Positions 36,160-45,732 of a stretch of DNA of 64,000 bases are shown here, piece by piece (the stretch's first letter is position 1; each line of letters opens with the position of its first letter). A program made the translations under genes and the position numbers. The DNA lies in NCBI RefSeq assembly GCF_002269385.1, contig NZ_CP022957.1:124001-188000 (forward strand), given 5' to 3'. This DNA comes from Maribacter cobaltidurans (GTDB lineage Bacteria; Bacteroidota; Bacteroidia; Flavobacteriales; Flavobacteriaceae). The notes under the pieces are model-generated. The model was not told the origin of the DNA. It searched no databases and worked only from the letters and a program-made list of their open reading frames with translations.

Positions 36160-37347
36160 TTAAAACTCAACAATCAAAAATTCCGACCTTCTATTTTCCT
36201 GATGCTCTGCCTCCGTACATCTTACACCATCGGTACAATTGTTCGTAAGTTCCGTTTCCCCTTTGGCCTTACCTTTCAATCGCTCAGAAGACACCCCCTT
36301 ATCCTCAAGATAATTTAAAGTGCGCTCCAGACGTTTTTCGGACAGCCACTGATTATATGATTCGGTTCCACGGGCATCTGTATGGGCTGAAATTTCCAGC
36401 ACAACGGAATCATGATTCATTAAAATCTCTGTAAGGCTATCTAGCAACTCTTTGTCTCTTGAAGTGAGATAGGAAGAATTTAGTTTAAAGTAAACCTTCC
36501 CTAAACCTTCTATTTGTTTTTGAATATTTTTTAAATCAGCTTCTCTTTGATCCTTGGCTGCCTTTTCAGCAGTGGCAAGTTCAGCTGCCTCTTTTTCCTT
36601 TTTCAAACGCTCAGCCAAAAGAGCTTCCTCCTTCTGCCTATTCACTTCCGCAATGGAATCGGCCTGTCTTTGCTTTTCCTTTTCAATAGCTGCAAGCAGT
36701 TCCATCTTTTCCTCACCTCTTTTTGAAAGGCCTTTTTCAATACCAAATTGATATACAACTCCTACGGCGTGTTGAATGTGGTTGGTAGCTCCATCTGATT
36801 GACTCATAGCCCATTTACCTGATGAATTAAAGTCCAATCCCCATTTATCGGAGAACCATGTTCTAAAACCAACAATAGCATTATAGGTACCTCTTCCAAG
36901 GTTATTAGCCTCAGTATAGCCGGCTCCAACCCCAACGTAAGGATCGAACCAAGCCGTTTCCCCAATAATTTTGTTCAAATCATAGGTAACTCTAGCATCC
37001 AAAGCATAATAATTGGACTCTTCCAGATTGACCCGTGCGTCTATGATTTTACCTTCCTTATATTTATTAATGCTACCTATAGCCTCTAAGCCAAGTCCAC
37101 TTTTGAAATATCTACCTAAACTTACTCTCGAAGGATAGGGCAATATGTTCCATTCATCGCTTATATTAAACAATCCATCAAAGACGTTTCCGGAATCATC
37201 AACGGCATTAAATCCTATTCCAACAATCCAAGAGCTTTCAACAATACTGTCTTTGGAAGTAATTTGTAAGTCTTCCTGTGCCATGGCGAAATTGCCCATA
37301 GCAAAAATCATACTTAGTGAAATTAATAATCTGGTTCTCATGTTCAT
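36160..37347 (-). CDS. OmpA-family outer-membrane protein
   Basis: A 395-residue protein with a signal peptide (cut near FAMAQ, about residue 23), an N-terminal eight-strand-barrel-like region (YFKSGLGLEAIGS, VGVGAGYTEANNLG) and a Lys/Glu/Ala-rich coiled coil at about 220-280 (EKEKQRQADSIAEVNRQKEE). The C-terminal OmpA peptidoglycan-binding domain is at about 290-395 (ISAHTDARGTESYN, LSEKRLERTLNYL, NRRSEFLI). It anchors the outer membrane to peptidoglycan. It has its own good promoter and stands alone. Confidence 0.9.
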   Translation of the reverse strand: MNMRTRLLISLSMIFAMGNFAMAQEDLQITSKDSIVESSWIVGIGFNAVDDSGNVFDGLFNISDEWNILPYPSRVSLGRYFKSGLGLEAIGSINKYKEGKIIDARVNLEESNYYALDARVTYDLNKIIGETAWFDPYVGVGAGYTEANNLGRGTYNAIVGFRTWFSDKWGLDFNSSGKWAMSQSDGATNHIQHAVGVVYQFGIEKGLSKRGEEKMELLAAIEKEKQRQADSIAEVNRQKEEALLAERLKKEKEAAELATAEKAAKDQREADLKNIQKQIEGLGKVYFKLNSSYLTSRDKELLDSLTEILMNHDSVVLEISAHTDARGTESYNQWLSEKRLERTLNYLEDKGVSSERLKGKAKGETELTNNCTDGVRCTEAEHQENRRSEFLIVEF

Positions 37348-37367
37348 TAAATTTGGGTATTACTAAG

Positions 37368-37398
37368 CAAAACTATGACATTAAATTTTAGATGTCAA
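37368..37398 (-). promoter_or_regulatory. Promoter of the OmpA-family gene
   Basis: On the minus strand TTG (37396-37398), a 20-bp spacer and TAGTTTTG (37368-37375) match the Bacteroidota -33 TTG / -7 TAnnTTTG pattern fully. The expected transcription start near 37361 leaves a leader of about 14 bases before the ATG at 37347. Confidence 0.65.
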
Positions 37399-37463
37399 AA
37401 AAGTTCTTTGTAAGGTAATTTTTATCGTTTGATAGATGTATTCCTATAATTTTCCGATGTAAT

Positions 37464-37904
37464 CTATTGTATTTTAATGCTTTTGTTGGTTTTGGGAATA
37501 CTGTAAATGAAAAATGGCGTTATCAAGGCCGAACTTTCGTTCTTAGCCGAATTCTTAGTCCTTTTTAAGAAGAGGGTTTCATTGGAGACGTTTCCCCATA
37601 CTACATCCGGTTGATTATTAGTAGTTTCACCCTTCAACCTGATTATAATGGTATTCTTTTCAAAGTCTATCTCCGGAACGGTCAATCCCGGTTTTCTTGT
37701 TCTATTTACTCTTCCAAAAAATTCTTCCCATTGGACCTTGTTATTAATTACCAATAGCTGTTCGTCTTCAATGCCGCTATAATCCCCACTTAATATGAGT
37801 TCCATTCCCTTATTACCATCTTTTCCATTTTGAGCGCTTTCATGACTTTTGCACCCAGAAAGACTAACTAAAAGGACAAAAAAGGGAAAAAAAGTCCTAG
37901 ACAT
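37464..37904 (-). CDS. Small lipoprotein, PrcB-like
   Basis: A 146-residue predicted lipoprotein (lipobox LSGC, Cys18). After a linker, residues 35-145 form a compact beta-rich domain with the pattern VINNKVQWEEFFGRVN, PEIDFEKNTIIIRLKG, as in PrcB-type protease-complex subunit domains. The start overlaps the end of the bshA gene by 8 bp, so the two are probably co-transcribed. Partner and function are not known; the PrcB resemblance is by pattern only. Confidence 0.65.
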   Translation of the reverse strand: MSRTFFPFFVLLVSLSGCKSHESAQNGKDGNKGMELILSGDYSGIEDEQLLVINNKVQWEEFFGRVNRTRKPGLTVPEIDFEKNTIIIRLKGETTNNQPDVVWGNVSNETLFLKRTKNSAKNESSALITPFFIYSIPKTNKSIKIQ

Positions 37905-39036
37905 TTTTTAGTCGGCTTTTATACGCTCTTTCATAGACATCCTCATATAGTGGCAGCACCTTTAGAATATCGAACTTTTCCGCTTCCTCAACAGCACTTC
38001 TTTTAAACTTTTCCAAGGTTTCGTCATCTTTTAATATATGGATTGCGTTTGAGGCCATTTCATCAATATTACCAATATCGCTTAAGAATCCGGTCACACC
38101 TTGGATATTGACCTCTGGAATTCCCCCGGTATTACTAGAAATTACGGGAACCTTATTGATCATTGCCTCCAAAGCCGCCAGACCAAAACTCTCTGTCTGA
38201 GAGGGTAAAAGAAATAGATCTGAGAAGCAAAGTATCTTATCTATTTCATTACTGTTTCCCAAAAAGATAACCCTGTTCCCTATACCCAACTCTTCGCACA
38301 GCCGCTCAGCCCCTTCCTTTTCAGGTCCTTCACCTACCATGATTAGCTTAGATGGAAGCTGTTCCTGTATCTTATAGAATACCTTAATGACGTCTGGTAT
38401 CCGCTTTACCTTTCTGAAATTACTAATATGTGTAACGATACGTTCACCATCCTTGGCCATAGTGGATCTTTGGCAATCCTTAAAGGACGTTTTGTATTTA
38501 TTCTTGTCTATAAAATTTGGGATTACCACAATTTCCTTTTGAATATCAAATGTATCCAAAGTTCCCTGTTTTAGGCTCTCGGAAACAGAGGTAACCACGT
38601 CCGATTGGTTGATACTAAAAGTTACGGCCGGCTTATAAAATGGATGTTTTCCAACCAAGGTAATATCGGTACCGTGAAGCGTAGTCACCATAGGAACATA
38701 AATTCCTTCTTCTTCTAGCATTTTCTTGGCCATGTAACCTGCGTATGCATGCGGAATTGCATAATGAACATGCAATAAGTCGATGTTGTACAACTTAATA
38801 GTGTCTACCAACTTGCTTGAAAGTGCCAATTCATAGGGTTGGTAATGAAACAATGGGTATTCCGGCACGTGAACTTCATGAAAGTAAATATTATTGTTCA
38901 AAAGTTCCAGCCGCACAGGTTGTCTGTATGTAACAAAATGTACCTCATGTCCCCTATTGGCCAATGAAATTCCTAATTCTGTAGCGACAACTCCACTACC
39001 CCCAAAGGTGGGATAACATACTATTGCAATTTTCAT
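37897..39036 (-). CDS. bshA: N-acetyl-alpha-D-glucosaminyl L-malate synthase
   Basis: A 379-residue GT4 enzyme catalysing the first step of bacillithiol synthesis, joining GlcNAc from UDP-GlcNAc to L-malate. The beginning MKIAIVCYPTFGGSGVVATELG and RGHEVHFVTY are diagnostic, with VGEGPEKEGAE and TESFGLAALEAMINKVPVIS (EX7E) in the nucleotide-binding half. Length equals that of known BshA. It lies 17 bp after the GH3/beta-lactamase gene on the same strand. No bshB or bshC was seen in the window. Confidence 0.93.
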   Translation of the reverse strand: MKIAIVCYPTFGGSGVVATELGISLANRGHEVHFVTYRQPVRLELLNNNIYFHEVHVPEYPLFHYQPYELALSSKLVDTIKLYNIDLLHVHYAIPHAYAGYMAKKMLEEEGIYVPMVTTLHGTDITLVGKHPFYKPAVTFSINQSDVVTSVSESLKQGTLDTFDIQKEIVVIPNFIDKNKYKTSFKDCQRSTMAKDGERIVTHISNFRKVKRIPDVIKVFYKIQEQLPSKLIMVGEGPEKEGAERLCEELGIGNRVIFLGNSNEIDKILCFSDLFLLPSQTESFGLAALEAMINKVPVISSNTGGIPEVNIQGVTGFLSDIGNIDEMASNAIHILKDDETLEKFKRSAVEEAEKFDILKVLPLYEDVYERAYKSRLKNV

Positions 39037-39053
39037 AACTACAAAATTACTCT

Positions 39054-41963
39054 TTAATTTAGAATGGAATCGTAGATTGCTTGCTGAATCCTGGTTCTTA
39101 ACCCAGATTTAACTAAAAGCGTATTGGATGCCGTAGGGTAAGTCCTGTTTGACAAAAAGACGTAAACTATTTCTTCCTCTGGGTCTGCCCATGTGTAAGT
39201 TCCGGTAAAACCGCTATGTCCAAAGCTTTTTCTGGATACACAACCACAAGTTGGTCCGCTATGTTCCAATTGAGGTTTATCAAACCCAACGCCACGTCGT
39301 ACATTTTTATCACAGAAATAGCAGGTGTTGAATTTCTTAACGGTTCTAGGGTCAAAGAATTTGGTGCCTCCATAATACCCGTTCTGCAGGTACATTTGCA
39401 TGATTTTGGCCACATCATTGGCATTACTAAATAACCCTGCATGGCCTCCTACTCCACCTTGCATGGCCGCTCCCATATCATGAACATATCCCTGAACAGT
39501 TTGATATCTGTAATAATTGTCTTCCTCCGAGGGAATTATTTTATTCTTTGGAAATTTATCCAAAGGATTGTACGTGGTATAGTCGGCTCCTATTCTGCTA
39601 TATAGAAAATCGTCCACCAAGACATTGAGTTTTTGTCCATAGGTATCTTCCACATACTTTTTCATGACATAGTACGGTACATCGCTATAGCGATATCTAT
39701 TGGATTTTAGGTCTTGCCTCCCGATTCTATTATAAATGGAATCATTATAGGCATCGGTCAAATATAAATTTTCTGCCACCTTCACAGAAAATCCCGGAGT
39801 TGGTTGGTTTCGATAGAATTCCTTGGAAGGTTTTCTATCCTTATCCAAAGTCCTCACATAAAAGGGAATCCAAGCGGGTAACCTACCGTAGTGCGACAAC
39901 GCCTTTAATACGGTCACGTTTTTAATCTCGGTATCGGAATACTCCGGAACCAATTCCTCAAATGTATCGTTCAACTCAATTTTACCCTCTTCCTCCATTT
40001 TCATGACCATGGGTAAAGTGGCCAAAATTTTGGTCAGGGAAGCCAAGTCATAAATATCATCGTCGGTGACCTCAACCTTTGAATCGTAGGTAGGCTTACC
40101 AAAACTTTTGTTGTAGACTACCTTACCGTGTCTTGCTACCAGCACTTGGGCACCAGGAAACATAAGGCTATCCAATCCGTCATGGACAAGTTTATCCACT
40201 TGGGCAAGGCCTTTTGAACTAAGGCCCACTCTTTCGGGGAGACTGTATCCCAATCGACTTAATGATGATAATCTAATTCCTGTGCCCGCCCTAAACTCAA
40301 AGCTGCCACTTACCGGTAGTTTTCCCGATGCAGGAATGGCACCAAAGAGAAGCTCCGCCGTCTTTTTTTGGGCAATTTTGCTGTTCTGGTACGATACCAC
40401 CACAGCATCAATGTTTTGAAAGGTAGAAATATCGGAAAGGGCATAGGGCTTTGCAAATACGGTAAGAATTAAGTTTGATGAACGCAAATTCGATATTTCC
40501 TGAAGCCACGCCAATTCCCTATCAGTAAACTTATAGGGTTTCCAAGGACTCTCATTACTTTTATGGTGCCCAATTATGACCAAATTATAATCGGCCAGTT
40601 GCTTTTTAAGCGACTCAATGTTGTCATCGTTGATTTGGGTGACCTTGGTATATTTATTTAATTCAGATATAAAAGTATCGCTTGGGGCATCACCAAATTT
40701 TACATAAGCAATCTTCTTGTTTTCAAGGTTTTTGATCCCTATTAAATCAAACCGATTTTTTACTACCGTTAGGGCATTCTCAATGGCCTCTTCATAAAGT
40801 ATATCATCTTCCAAGGTGTTCAAATCTTCGTAAAGATTTTCCAAGGCAATAGGCCGGTAGTTGTTAAGGCCCACTTTATACTTTGCCATTAATATTTTCT
40901 TGACGGATTGTGCAAGCCTTACCTCACTAATCCTACCCCTATTATAGTTTTTGATCAATAAGTTTTTTGCATCCTCTACGTTTTGAGGCATTAAAAGTAT
41001 GTCATTGCCAGCGTTAAAGGCGGCCAATTCCACCTCTCCCTCCGTACCGAATTTAGTGGCCCCTTGCATATTAAGGGCATCGGTAAAAACAAGACCTTCA
41101 AAGCCCAATTCCTCCTTAAGAATTCCCGAAATAATCTGTTCCGATAATGAAGACGGTAAACCTTCTTTAATTTCCATGGAAGGAACTTCTAAATGGGCTA
41201 CCATCACACTACTCAAACCCGCATTGATCAACTTTTTGAAAGGATAAAGTTCAAGACTGTCTAAACGTTCCCTTGAAAATGAAATCACGGGCAAATCTTT
41301 ATGTGAATCTACTTCTGTATCGCCATGACCCGGGAAGTGTTTTCCACTGGAAAGTACCCCGGCATTTTCCATTCCTTTCATAAAGGCGACTCCCTTATTG
41401 GCCACGATTTCCCTAGACTCTCCAAAAGATCGGTTTCCAATAATAGGATTTTTAGGATTGGTATTGATATCAATATCAGGGGCAAAATTGATATGTACTC
41501 CTAGGCGTTTGGCGTGCTCCCCTACCCTGTGTCCTATTTTTTCGATGATGGTATTATCCTGAATGGCTCCTAAGGTCATGTTCCAGGGAAATGCATACGT
41601 TGAATCCAATCGCATGGCCAGACCCCATTCCGCATCCATTCCCACTAAAAGTGGAATCTTAGATAGGGATTGAAACTCATTACAAAGTTTGGCTTGACGA
41701 AGAGGGCCTCCCTTTGAAAAAATAATACCTCCTATTTTTTCATTTGCTATCAGTTGCTTTATTTTTTCCTTTTCCTGGGTCGTTTGATTGGAGTTGACCA
41801 TGACCATAAACAATTGACCCACTTTTTCTTCCAAGGTCATTTGTTGGTACTTTTCTTCCACCCACATTGCCTGTGCAAGACTATCCGAACTTACCAGCGG
41901 GTTTTGCCCGAAAAGGATGGAAGAACCATAAAGAAAAAAGAAAACTTTAAGAAAAGGCCTCAT
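39054..41963 (-). CDS. Glycoside hydrolase family 3 fused to a class C beta-lactamase-like domain
   Basis: A 969-residue exported fusion. A signal peptide starts at ATG 41963 (MRPFLKVFFFLYGSS, cut after FGQ); the frame is open to an ATG at 42014, but those 17 residues do not suit a signal. The GH3 domain (about 30-380) has KHFPGHGDTEVDSH at 208-221, the NagZ-type catalytic dyad loop, and the nucleophile Asp295 in FTDALNMQGA. A GH3 C-terminal-like linker follows, then a serine beta-lactamase/DD-peptidase fold from about 580 with SLTK at 642-645 and HSGFTG near the end. It probably removes GlcNAc from cell-wall fragments and cleaves or binds peptides in the periplasm. The fusion is common in Bacteroidota. 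Confidence 0.92.
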   Translation of the reverse strand: MRPFLKVFFFLYGSSILFGQNPLVSSDSLAQAMWVEEKYQQMTLEEKVGQLFMVMVNSNQTTQEKEKIKQLIANEKIGGIIFSKGGPLRQAKLCNEFQSLSKIPLLVGMDAEWGLAMRLDSTYAFPWNMTLGAIQDNTIIEKIGHRVGEHAKRLGVHINFAPDIDINTNPKNPIIGNRSFGESREIVANKGVAFMKGMENAGVLSSGKHFPGHGDTEVDSHKDLPVISFSRERLDSLELYPFKKLINAGLSSVMVAHLEVPSMEIKEGLPSSLSEQIISGILKEELGFEGLVFTDALNMQGATKFGTEGEVELAAFNAGNDILLMPQNVEDAKNLLIKNYNRGRISEVRLAQSVKKILMAKYKVGLNNYRPIALENLYEDLNTLEDDILYEEAIENALTVVKNRFDLIGIKNLENKKIAYVKFGDAPSDTFISELNKYTKVTQINDDNIESLKKQLADYNLVIIGHHKSNESPWKPYKFTDRELAWLQEISNLRSSNLILTVFAKPYALSDISTFQNIDAVVVSYQNSKIAQKKTAELLFGAIPASGKLPVSGSFEFRAGTGIRLSSLSRLGYSLPERVGLSSKGLAQVDKLVHDGLDSLMFPGAQVLVARHGKVVYNKSFGKPTYDSKVEVTDDDIYDLASLTKILATLPMVMKMEEEGKIELNDTFEELVPEYSDTEIKNVTVLKALSHYGRLPAWIPFYVRTLDKDRKPSKEFYRNQPTPGFSVKVAENLYLTDAYNDSIYNRIGRQDLKSNRYRYSDVPYYVMKKYVEDTYGQKLNVLVDDFLYSRIGADYTTYNPLDKFPKNKIIPSEEDNYYRYQTVQGYVHDMGAAMQGGVGGHAGLFSNANDVAKIMQMYLQNGYYGGTKFFDPRTVKKFNTCYFCDKNVRRGVGFDKPQLEHSGPTCGCVSRKSFGHSGFTGTYTWADPEEEIVYVFLSNRTYPTASNTLLVKSGLRTRIQQAIYDSILN

Positions 41964-42055
41964 GCGTTTGTTGTATGGAGATAACATAAAACCATGAAAT
42001 TTATTGCATTTCATCGATAAAACCTAATAAAAGTAGACGATAGCGCATGTTGCCC

Positions 42056-42538
42056 TTACACAAAACGTGCATGCCAACTTTCTGAAGCCGGTACTTCCCA
42101 GTGTTCCCCATACTCACCTTTGGTAGCGACAAGGTTATTGAATACGATAGTATTCTTTGAGATGGATTTTTGTTTTGCCATCGCTTTAAAATCCGATAAT
42201 GATTTATATGCTACATATTCTCCCTGTTTGAAGGAAACGTTCATTTTATCCAATAGTTCCACCTGATACTTTTGCTCCAAATGTTGAATAAAATGAACCG
42301 ATGCATCTATGGAACATCCTGTAGCCGACTGACCACTTTGATCCAAGGCAATTACCAAGAATCTATTGTATTTTATTTCGAAACCCGCTTTTAAATCCTT
42401 TCCGTGAGCAGTCCAATTTTCCAAAAAGGTGGTTAAATCGGTCTTTATTTCACTCAACTCTTGGTCTGAAAAACTTCTATTAGCCTGATAGATCCAAACC
42501 CTTGAACTATCCGGAAGTGTATTAAAATCTGCTAGCAT
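42056..42538 (-). CDS. Conserved Bacteroidota protein of unknown function
   Basis: A 160-residue soluble protein beginning MLADFNTLPDSSRVWIYQANRSF. It has no signal peptide, Walker motifs or membrane segment. Conserved-looking features are a lone Cys in TGCSIDASVHFIQHLEQKY and the closing NTIVFNNLVATKGEYGEHWEVP. Homologues are often labelled ABC transporter ATPase, which the sequence does not support. It lies 36 bp after the Fe-S protein gene on the same strand, in a conserved envelope and redox gene block. Confidence 0.8.
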   Translation of the reverse strand: MLADFNTLPDSSRVWIYQANRSFSDQELSEIKTDLTTFLENWTAHGKDLKAGFEIKYNRFLVIALDQSGQSATGCSIDASVHFIQHLEQKYQVELLDKMNVSFKQGEYVAYKSLSDFKAMAKQKSISKNTIVFNNLVATKGEYGEHWEVPASESWHARFV

Positions 42539-42574
42539 TGATCCTTCTTTGTTTTAATATATGAGCCATTCACA

Positions 42575-43366
42575 TTATAAATCTTCTGCCATGGCAATAA
42601 GTTCTGCAATGTCCATTACTTTGACATCCCCTTCCTTTTCCTTATGTTTTACCCCGTCCGTCATCATGGTATTGCAAAAAGGGCATCCAGCAGCAATAAT
42701 ATCGGGAGACGTCTCTAAGGCTTGTTCGGTACGTTCTATATTTACATCCTTATCCCCTTTTTCTGGTTCCTTGAACATCTGGGCCCCTCCGGCACCACAA
42801 CACAATCCTCTTTGTTTACAGTTTTTCATTTCTACCAATTCTGCATCCAACTTTTTAATAAGCTCCCTAGGCGCTTCATATACACCGTTGGCCCTGCCTA
42901 AGTAACATGGATCGTGAAAGGTTATTCTTTTGCCCTTAAAAGTGCCTCCTTCCATTGAAATTCGTCCTTCCTTCAACAACTGTTTGAGGAATTGCGTATG
43001 GTGGACCACTTCATAAGTGCCCCCTAAACCTGGATATTCGTTCTTGATAGTATTAAAGCAATGCGGACACGTTGTTACAATCTTTTTAATTTCATATGCA
43101 TTGAGGACTTCAATATTGCTAACGGCCTGCATTTGGAACAAAAACTCATTGCCAGCTCTTTTAGCCGGGTCACCGGTACAACTTTCTTCCGTTCCTAAAA
43201 CGGCAAAGGAAATATTGGCCTTATTTAAAATTTTGACAAAGGCCTTTGTAATTTTTTTGGCTCTATCATCAAAACTACCTGCACAACCAACCCAAAACAA
43301 TACTTCGGGGGTTTTGCCGGCAGCAAACATTTCTGCCATTGTAGGAACTTGTATAGTGTCTGCCAT
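42575..43366 (-). CDS. CCG-domain (Fe-S)-binding protein, HdrB/LutA-like
   Basis: A 263-residue cytoplasmic protein with two cysteine-rich CCG-type domains. The first has WVGCAGSFDD, ESCTGDPAKRAGNEFLFQ and TTCPHCFNTIKNEYP. The second has FHDPCYLGR, RGLCCGAGGAQMF and AAGCPFCNTMMTDG. These domains bind non-cubane or 4Fe-4S clusters in heterodisulfide-reductase-like and lactate-oxidising complexes. It follows the membrane ferredoxin gene by 11 bp, and the pair resembles HdrD split in two. The electron donor is unknown. Confidence 0.9.
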   Translation of the reverse strand: MADTIQVPTMAEMFAAGKTPEVLFWVGCAGSFDDRAKKITKAFVKILNKANISFAVLGTEESCTGDPAKRAGNEFLFQMQAVSNIEVLNAYEIKKIVTTCPHCFNTIKNEYPGLGGTYEVVHHTQFLKQLLKEGRISMEGGTFKGKRITFHDPCYLGRANGVYEAPRELIKKLDAELVEMKNCKQRGLCCGAGGAQMFKEPEKGDKDVNIERTEQALETSPDIIAAGCPFCNTMMTDGVKHKEKEGDVKVMDIAELIAMAEDL

Positions 43367-43377
43367 TATTTCATCTT

Positions 43378-44709
43378 TTAAGATTCCTTACTCCAGTTTA
43401 ACCTATCCATTTGGTTGAACGGCCAAGGCGCCCCATTGTTTTCGATATTCCCCATCATATTATTTAAATCCGATGGTGCCGCGGATTGTTCCATGACCAA
43501 ATACTGTCTCATATCCATGATAATGGACAAAGGGTCTATGCTAACTGGGCAAGCTTCAACGCAGGCATTGCATGATGTACAGGCCCACAACTCTTCCCTA
43601 GTGATATAGTCGTCCAGCAACTGCTTTCCATCTTCTTTAAATTCCCCTTTATTCGCATCCAAGTTTTTTCCAACTTCCTCCAGACGGTCACGAGTGTCCA
43701 TCATTATCTTTCTCGGGGACAATTTTTTTCCAGTCTGGTTTGCCGGACATTCACTCGTACACCTTCCACATTCAGTACATGTATAAGCATTTAACAATTG
43801 TACCCAGCTCAAATCCATGACATCCGAAGCTCCAAATTTTGAAGGTGGATCTGTATCCTCAGTCTCGTCAGGAACAGCAAAGGGATTAGCCTCAGGGTCC
43901 AACATTAGCTTCACTTCCTTCGTAACCGCTTCCAAATTCCTGAACTTCCCTTTGGGTCCCAATTTTCCATAGTAGGTATTGGGAAAGGCCAAAAGAATAT
44001 GCAAATGTTTGGAAAAATATAGGTAATTTAGAAAGAAAAGGATTCCAACAATATGCAACCACCAGGCCGTCCTTTCCAAAATAATTAAATTAGGGATACC
44101 CCAACCATTAAGCCAATTTGCAATGAACTGACTTACAGGAAAACTTCCTGCCTGCACGTAATGCTCAGCTCCCAACTGCTGTAACTGAAAATCAGTGGCA
44201 TTCATGGTAAGAAAAAGTACCATCAAAACCAATTCTATATACAGGATCAAATTCCCATCCTTCTTTGGCCAACCTTTCATTTCTGGTTTAAAGAAGCGGT
44301 TGAGCTTTATAATATTTCTTCGGATCCAAAAGGCAACTACAGATACAATGACCAATAAGGCCAAGATTTCAAACGAAGCTATAAGGAAATCATAAACGGG
44401 GCCCAGGCCGGCAAAAATTCTATGCGTACCAAAGATACCATCGATGATAATTTCCAATACTTCAATATTGATGATGATGAACCCAACATAAACGATAATA
44501 TGAAGCAAACCCGCTATCGGACGAACTACCATTTTAGTCTGGCCCAAGGCAATCATGGCCATATTTCGCCATCTTGTAGATTTATCATCACTTACGTCCA
44601 CATCTTTACCCAAAAGAATATTACGACGAATTTTTGTAATATTCTTGGTGAAATAACCAATCCCCACACAAAGGACGGCTACAAAAAGGATATTGGGTAA
44701 ATATTGCAT
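43378..44709 (-). CDS. Membrane 4Fe-4S protein, HdrE/NarI-like plus dicluster ferredoxin
   Basis: A 443-residue protein. The N-terminal half has five or six membrane segments, with histidines in RPIAGLLHIIVYVGF and WWLHIVGILFFLNYLYFSKHLH that could bind b-type haem. The C-terminal half holds two cluster motifs, CTECGRCTSECPANQ and CTSCNACVEACPVS. It would pass electrons between the quinone pool and the CCG-domain partner encoded next. It begins 5 bp after the mlaD stop, so it is in the same operon. Confidence 0.9.
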   Translation of the reverse strand: MQYLPNILFVAVLCVGIGYFTKNITKIRRNILLGKDVDVSDDKSTRWRNMAMIALGQTKMVVRPIAGLLHIIVYVGFIIINIEVLEIIIDGIFGTHRIFAGLGPVYDFLIASFEILALLVIVSVVAFWIRRNIIKLNRFFKPEMKGWPKKDGNLILYIELVLMVLFLTMNATDFQLQQLGAEHYVQAGSFPVSQFIANWLNGWGIPNLIILERTAWWLHIVGILFFLNYLYFSKHLHILLAFPNTYYGKLGPKGKFRNLEAVTKEVKLMLDPEANPFAVPDETEDTDPPSKFGASDVMDLSWVQLLNAYTCTECGRCTSECPANQTGKKLSPRKIMMDTRDRLEEVGKNLDANKGEFKEDGKQLLDDYITREELWACTSCNACVEACPVSIDPLSIIMDMRQYLVMEQSAAPSDLNNMMGNIENNGAPWPFNQMDRLNWSKES

Positions 44710-44714
44710 TCGAT

Positions 44715-45677
44715 TTATTCTATTTTATTGGCAGGGTCATCTTCGGGAACTTCGTATTCCTTTTGTTTTTTACCAAATACCGAAACATTGACATAGCGTT
44801 TTGGATTCAGTCTAAAGTCTTGAAGCAGTAAATCCAATTCTCGGGAAGCACTCGTTAAATTGGAATACAATTCTTGGTCGTTCATTAACTTTCCGAAGGT
44901 TCCATCTCCTTTTTCAATTTTTGACACCACCTTGTTCAAATTTTCCATGGTAGTTTCCAAACTGGCGAAAGTCCTTCCCAAACCAGCATTGTTCAACGTA
45001 TCTGAAAGTCTGGCAAAGTTGTATGTTAGGGTCTCGAAATTGGTAAGCGAACTGTCTAGCTTTTTCTCATTGTTAGCTAGAATGTCATTCAACACTTTTG
45101 CGCTTCCATTAAGACTCACCATGAGGTCGCTCAATCCATTGATGGCCTGTTGCAAATCCTTTTTTGTATCGGTATCCAATACATTGTTGACACTTATCAA
45201 TACAGAATCCGCATCGGAAACCGCCGATTCAAATTTCTTGAACAAGGGGGTAAGTTTTTCCTGGGCAAGTTCCGTCAACCCTGGTCGAGTCTCCGTCCTC
45301 AGGGTGTCCCCAGACTGAACAGCTCCTGCATTATCAAAAACCGGCGAAATCTGTAGCCCCTTTCCTCCAATAATTCCTGTATCGTACAATTCTACGGTAC
45401 TGTTTTTGGAAAACTGAAAATCACTACTTACCGTAAAGGTAACTACCAGGTTTCCCTTGGTATCCTTAAACTTTATGTCGTTTACCTTACCTACGGCAAA
45501 TCCGTTAATGGAAACAACGGTCCCTGCTTGCAACCCCCCTACATCAGGATAAACCGCATATAACGTTTTACTGTTGTCAAAAAGCGGCGTTGATTTTAAA
45601 TAGCTGAATCCTAAAATAAATAAGAGTATTCCACCTATAACGATAATACCTGTCTTAATTTCTCTGGATAGTTTCAA
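44715..45677 (-). CDS. MlaD/MCE-family lipid-transport protein
   Basis: A 320-residue inner-membrane protein with an N-terminal helix (about 8-27) and an MCE domain at about 38-120 (LYAVYPDVGGLQAGTVVSI, GFAVGKVNDIKF, GIIGGKGLQI). A long helical C-terminus follows (about 140-290, leucine- and asparagine-rich), expected to form a hexameric tunnel for phospholipids between the membranes. No MlaE or MlaF gene is adjacent. It heads the leftward run with the Fe-S genes and has a candidate promoter just upstream. Confidence 0.9.
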   Translation of the reverse strand: MKLSREIKTGIIVIGGILLFILGFSYLKSTPLFDNSKTLYAVYPDVGGLQAGTVVSINGFAVGKVNDIKFKDTKGNLVVTFTVSSDFQFSKNSTVELYDTGIIGGKGLQISPVFDNAGAVQSGDTLRTETRPGLTELAQEKLTPLFKKFESAVSDADSVLISVNNVLDTDTKKDLQQAINGLSDLMVSLNGSAKVLNDILANNEKKLDSSLTNFETLTYNFARLSDTLNNAGLGRTFASLETTMENLNKVVSKIEKGDGTFGKLMNDQELYSNLTSASRELDLLLQDFRLNPKRYVNVSVFGKKQKEYEVPEDDPANKIE

Positions 45678-45699
45678 GCAATAAATTTTATGTTTATAA

Positions 45700-45726
45700 C
45701 AAAATTAGGAATAAATAATACACCAA
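45700..45726 (-). promoter_or_regulatory. Candidate promoter of the mlaD operon
   Basis: On the minus strand TTG (45724-45726), a 16-bp spacer and TAATTTTG (45700-45707) lie 23 bp before the ATG at 45677. The -7 box fits TAnnTTTG; the spacer is one base shorter than usual. It overlaps the end of the upstream amidase gene region. Confidence 0.5.
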
Positions 45727-45732
45727 ATGACT

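Noticed and set aside
41964..42014. The upstream ATG at 42014 as the start of the GH3/beta-lactamase gene
   Set aside because: The extra 17 residues precede a complete signal peptide beginning at 41963 and would spoil its N-region.
42056..42538. Naming the 160-residue protein an ABC transporter ATPase
   Set aside because: No Walker A, Walker B or signature motif is present; the usual database name is not supported by the sequence.
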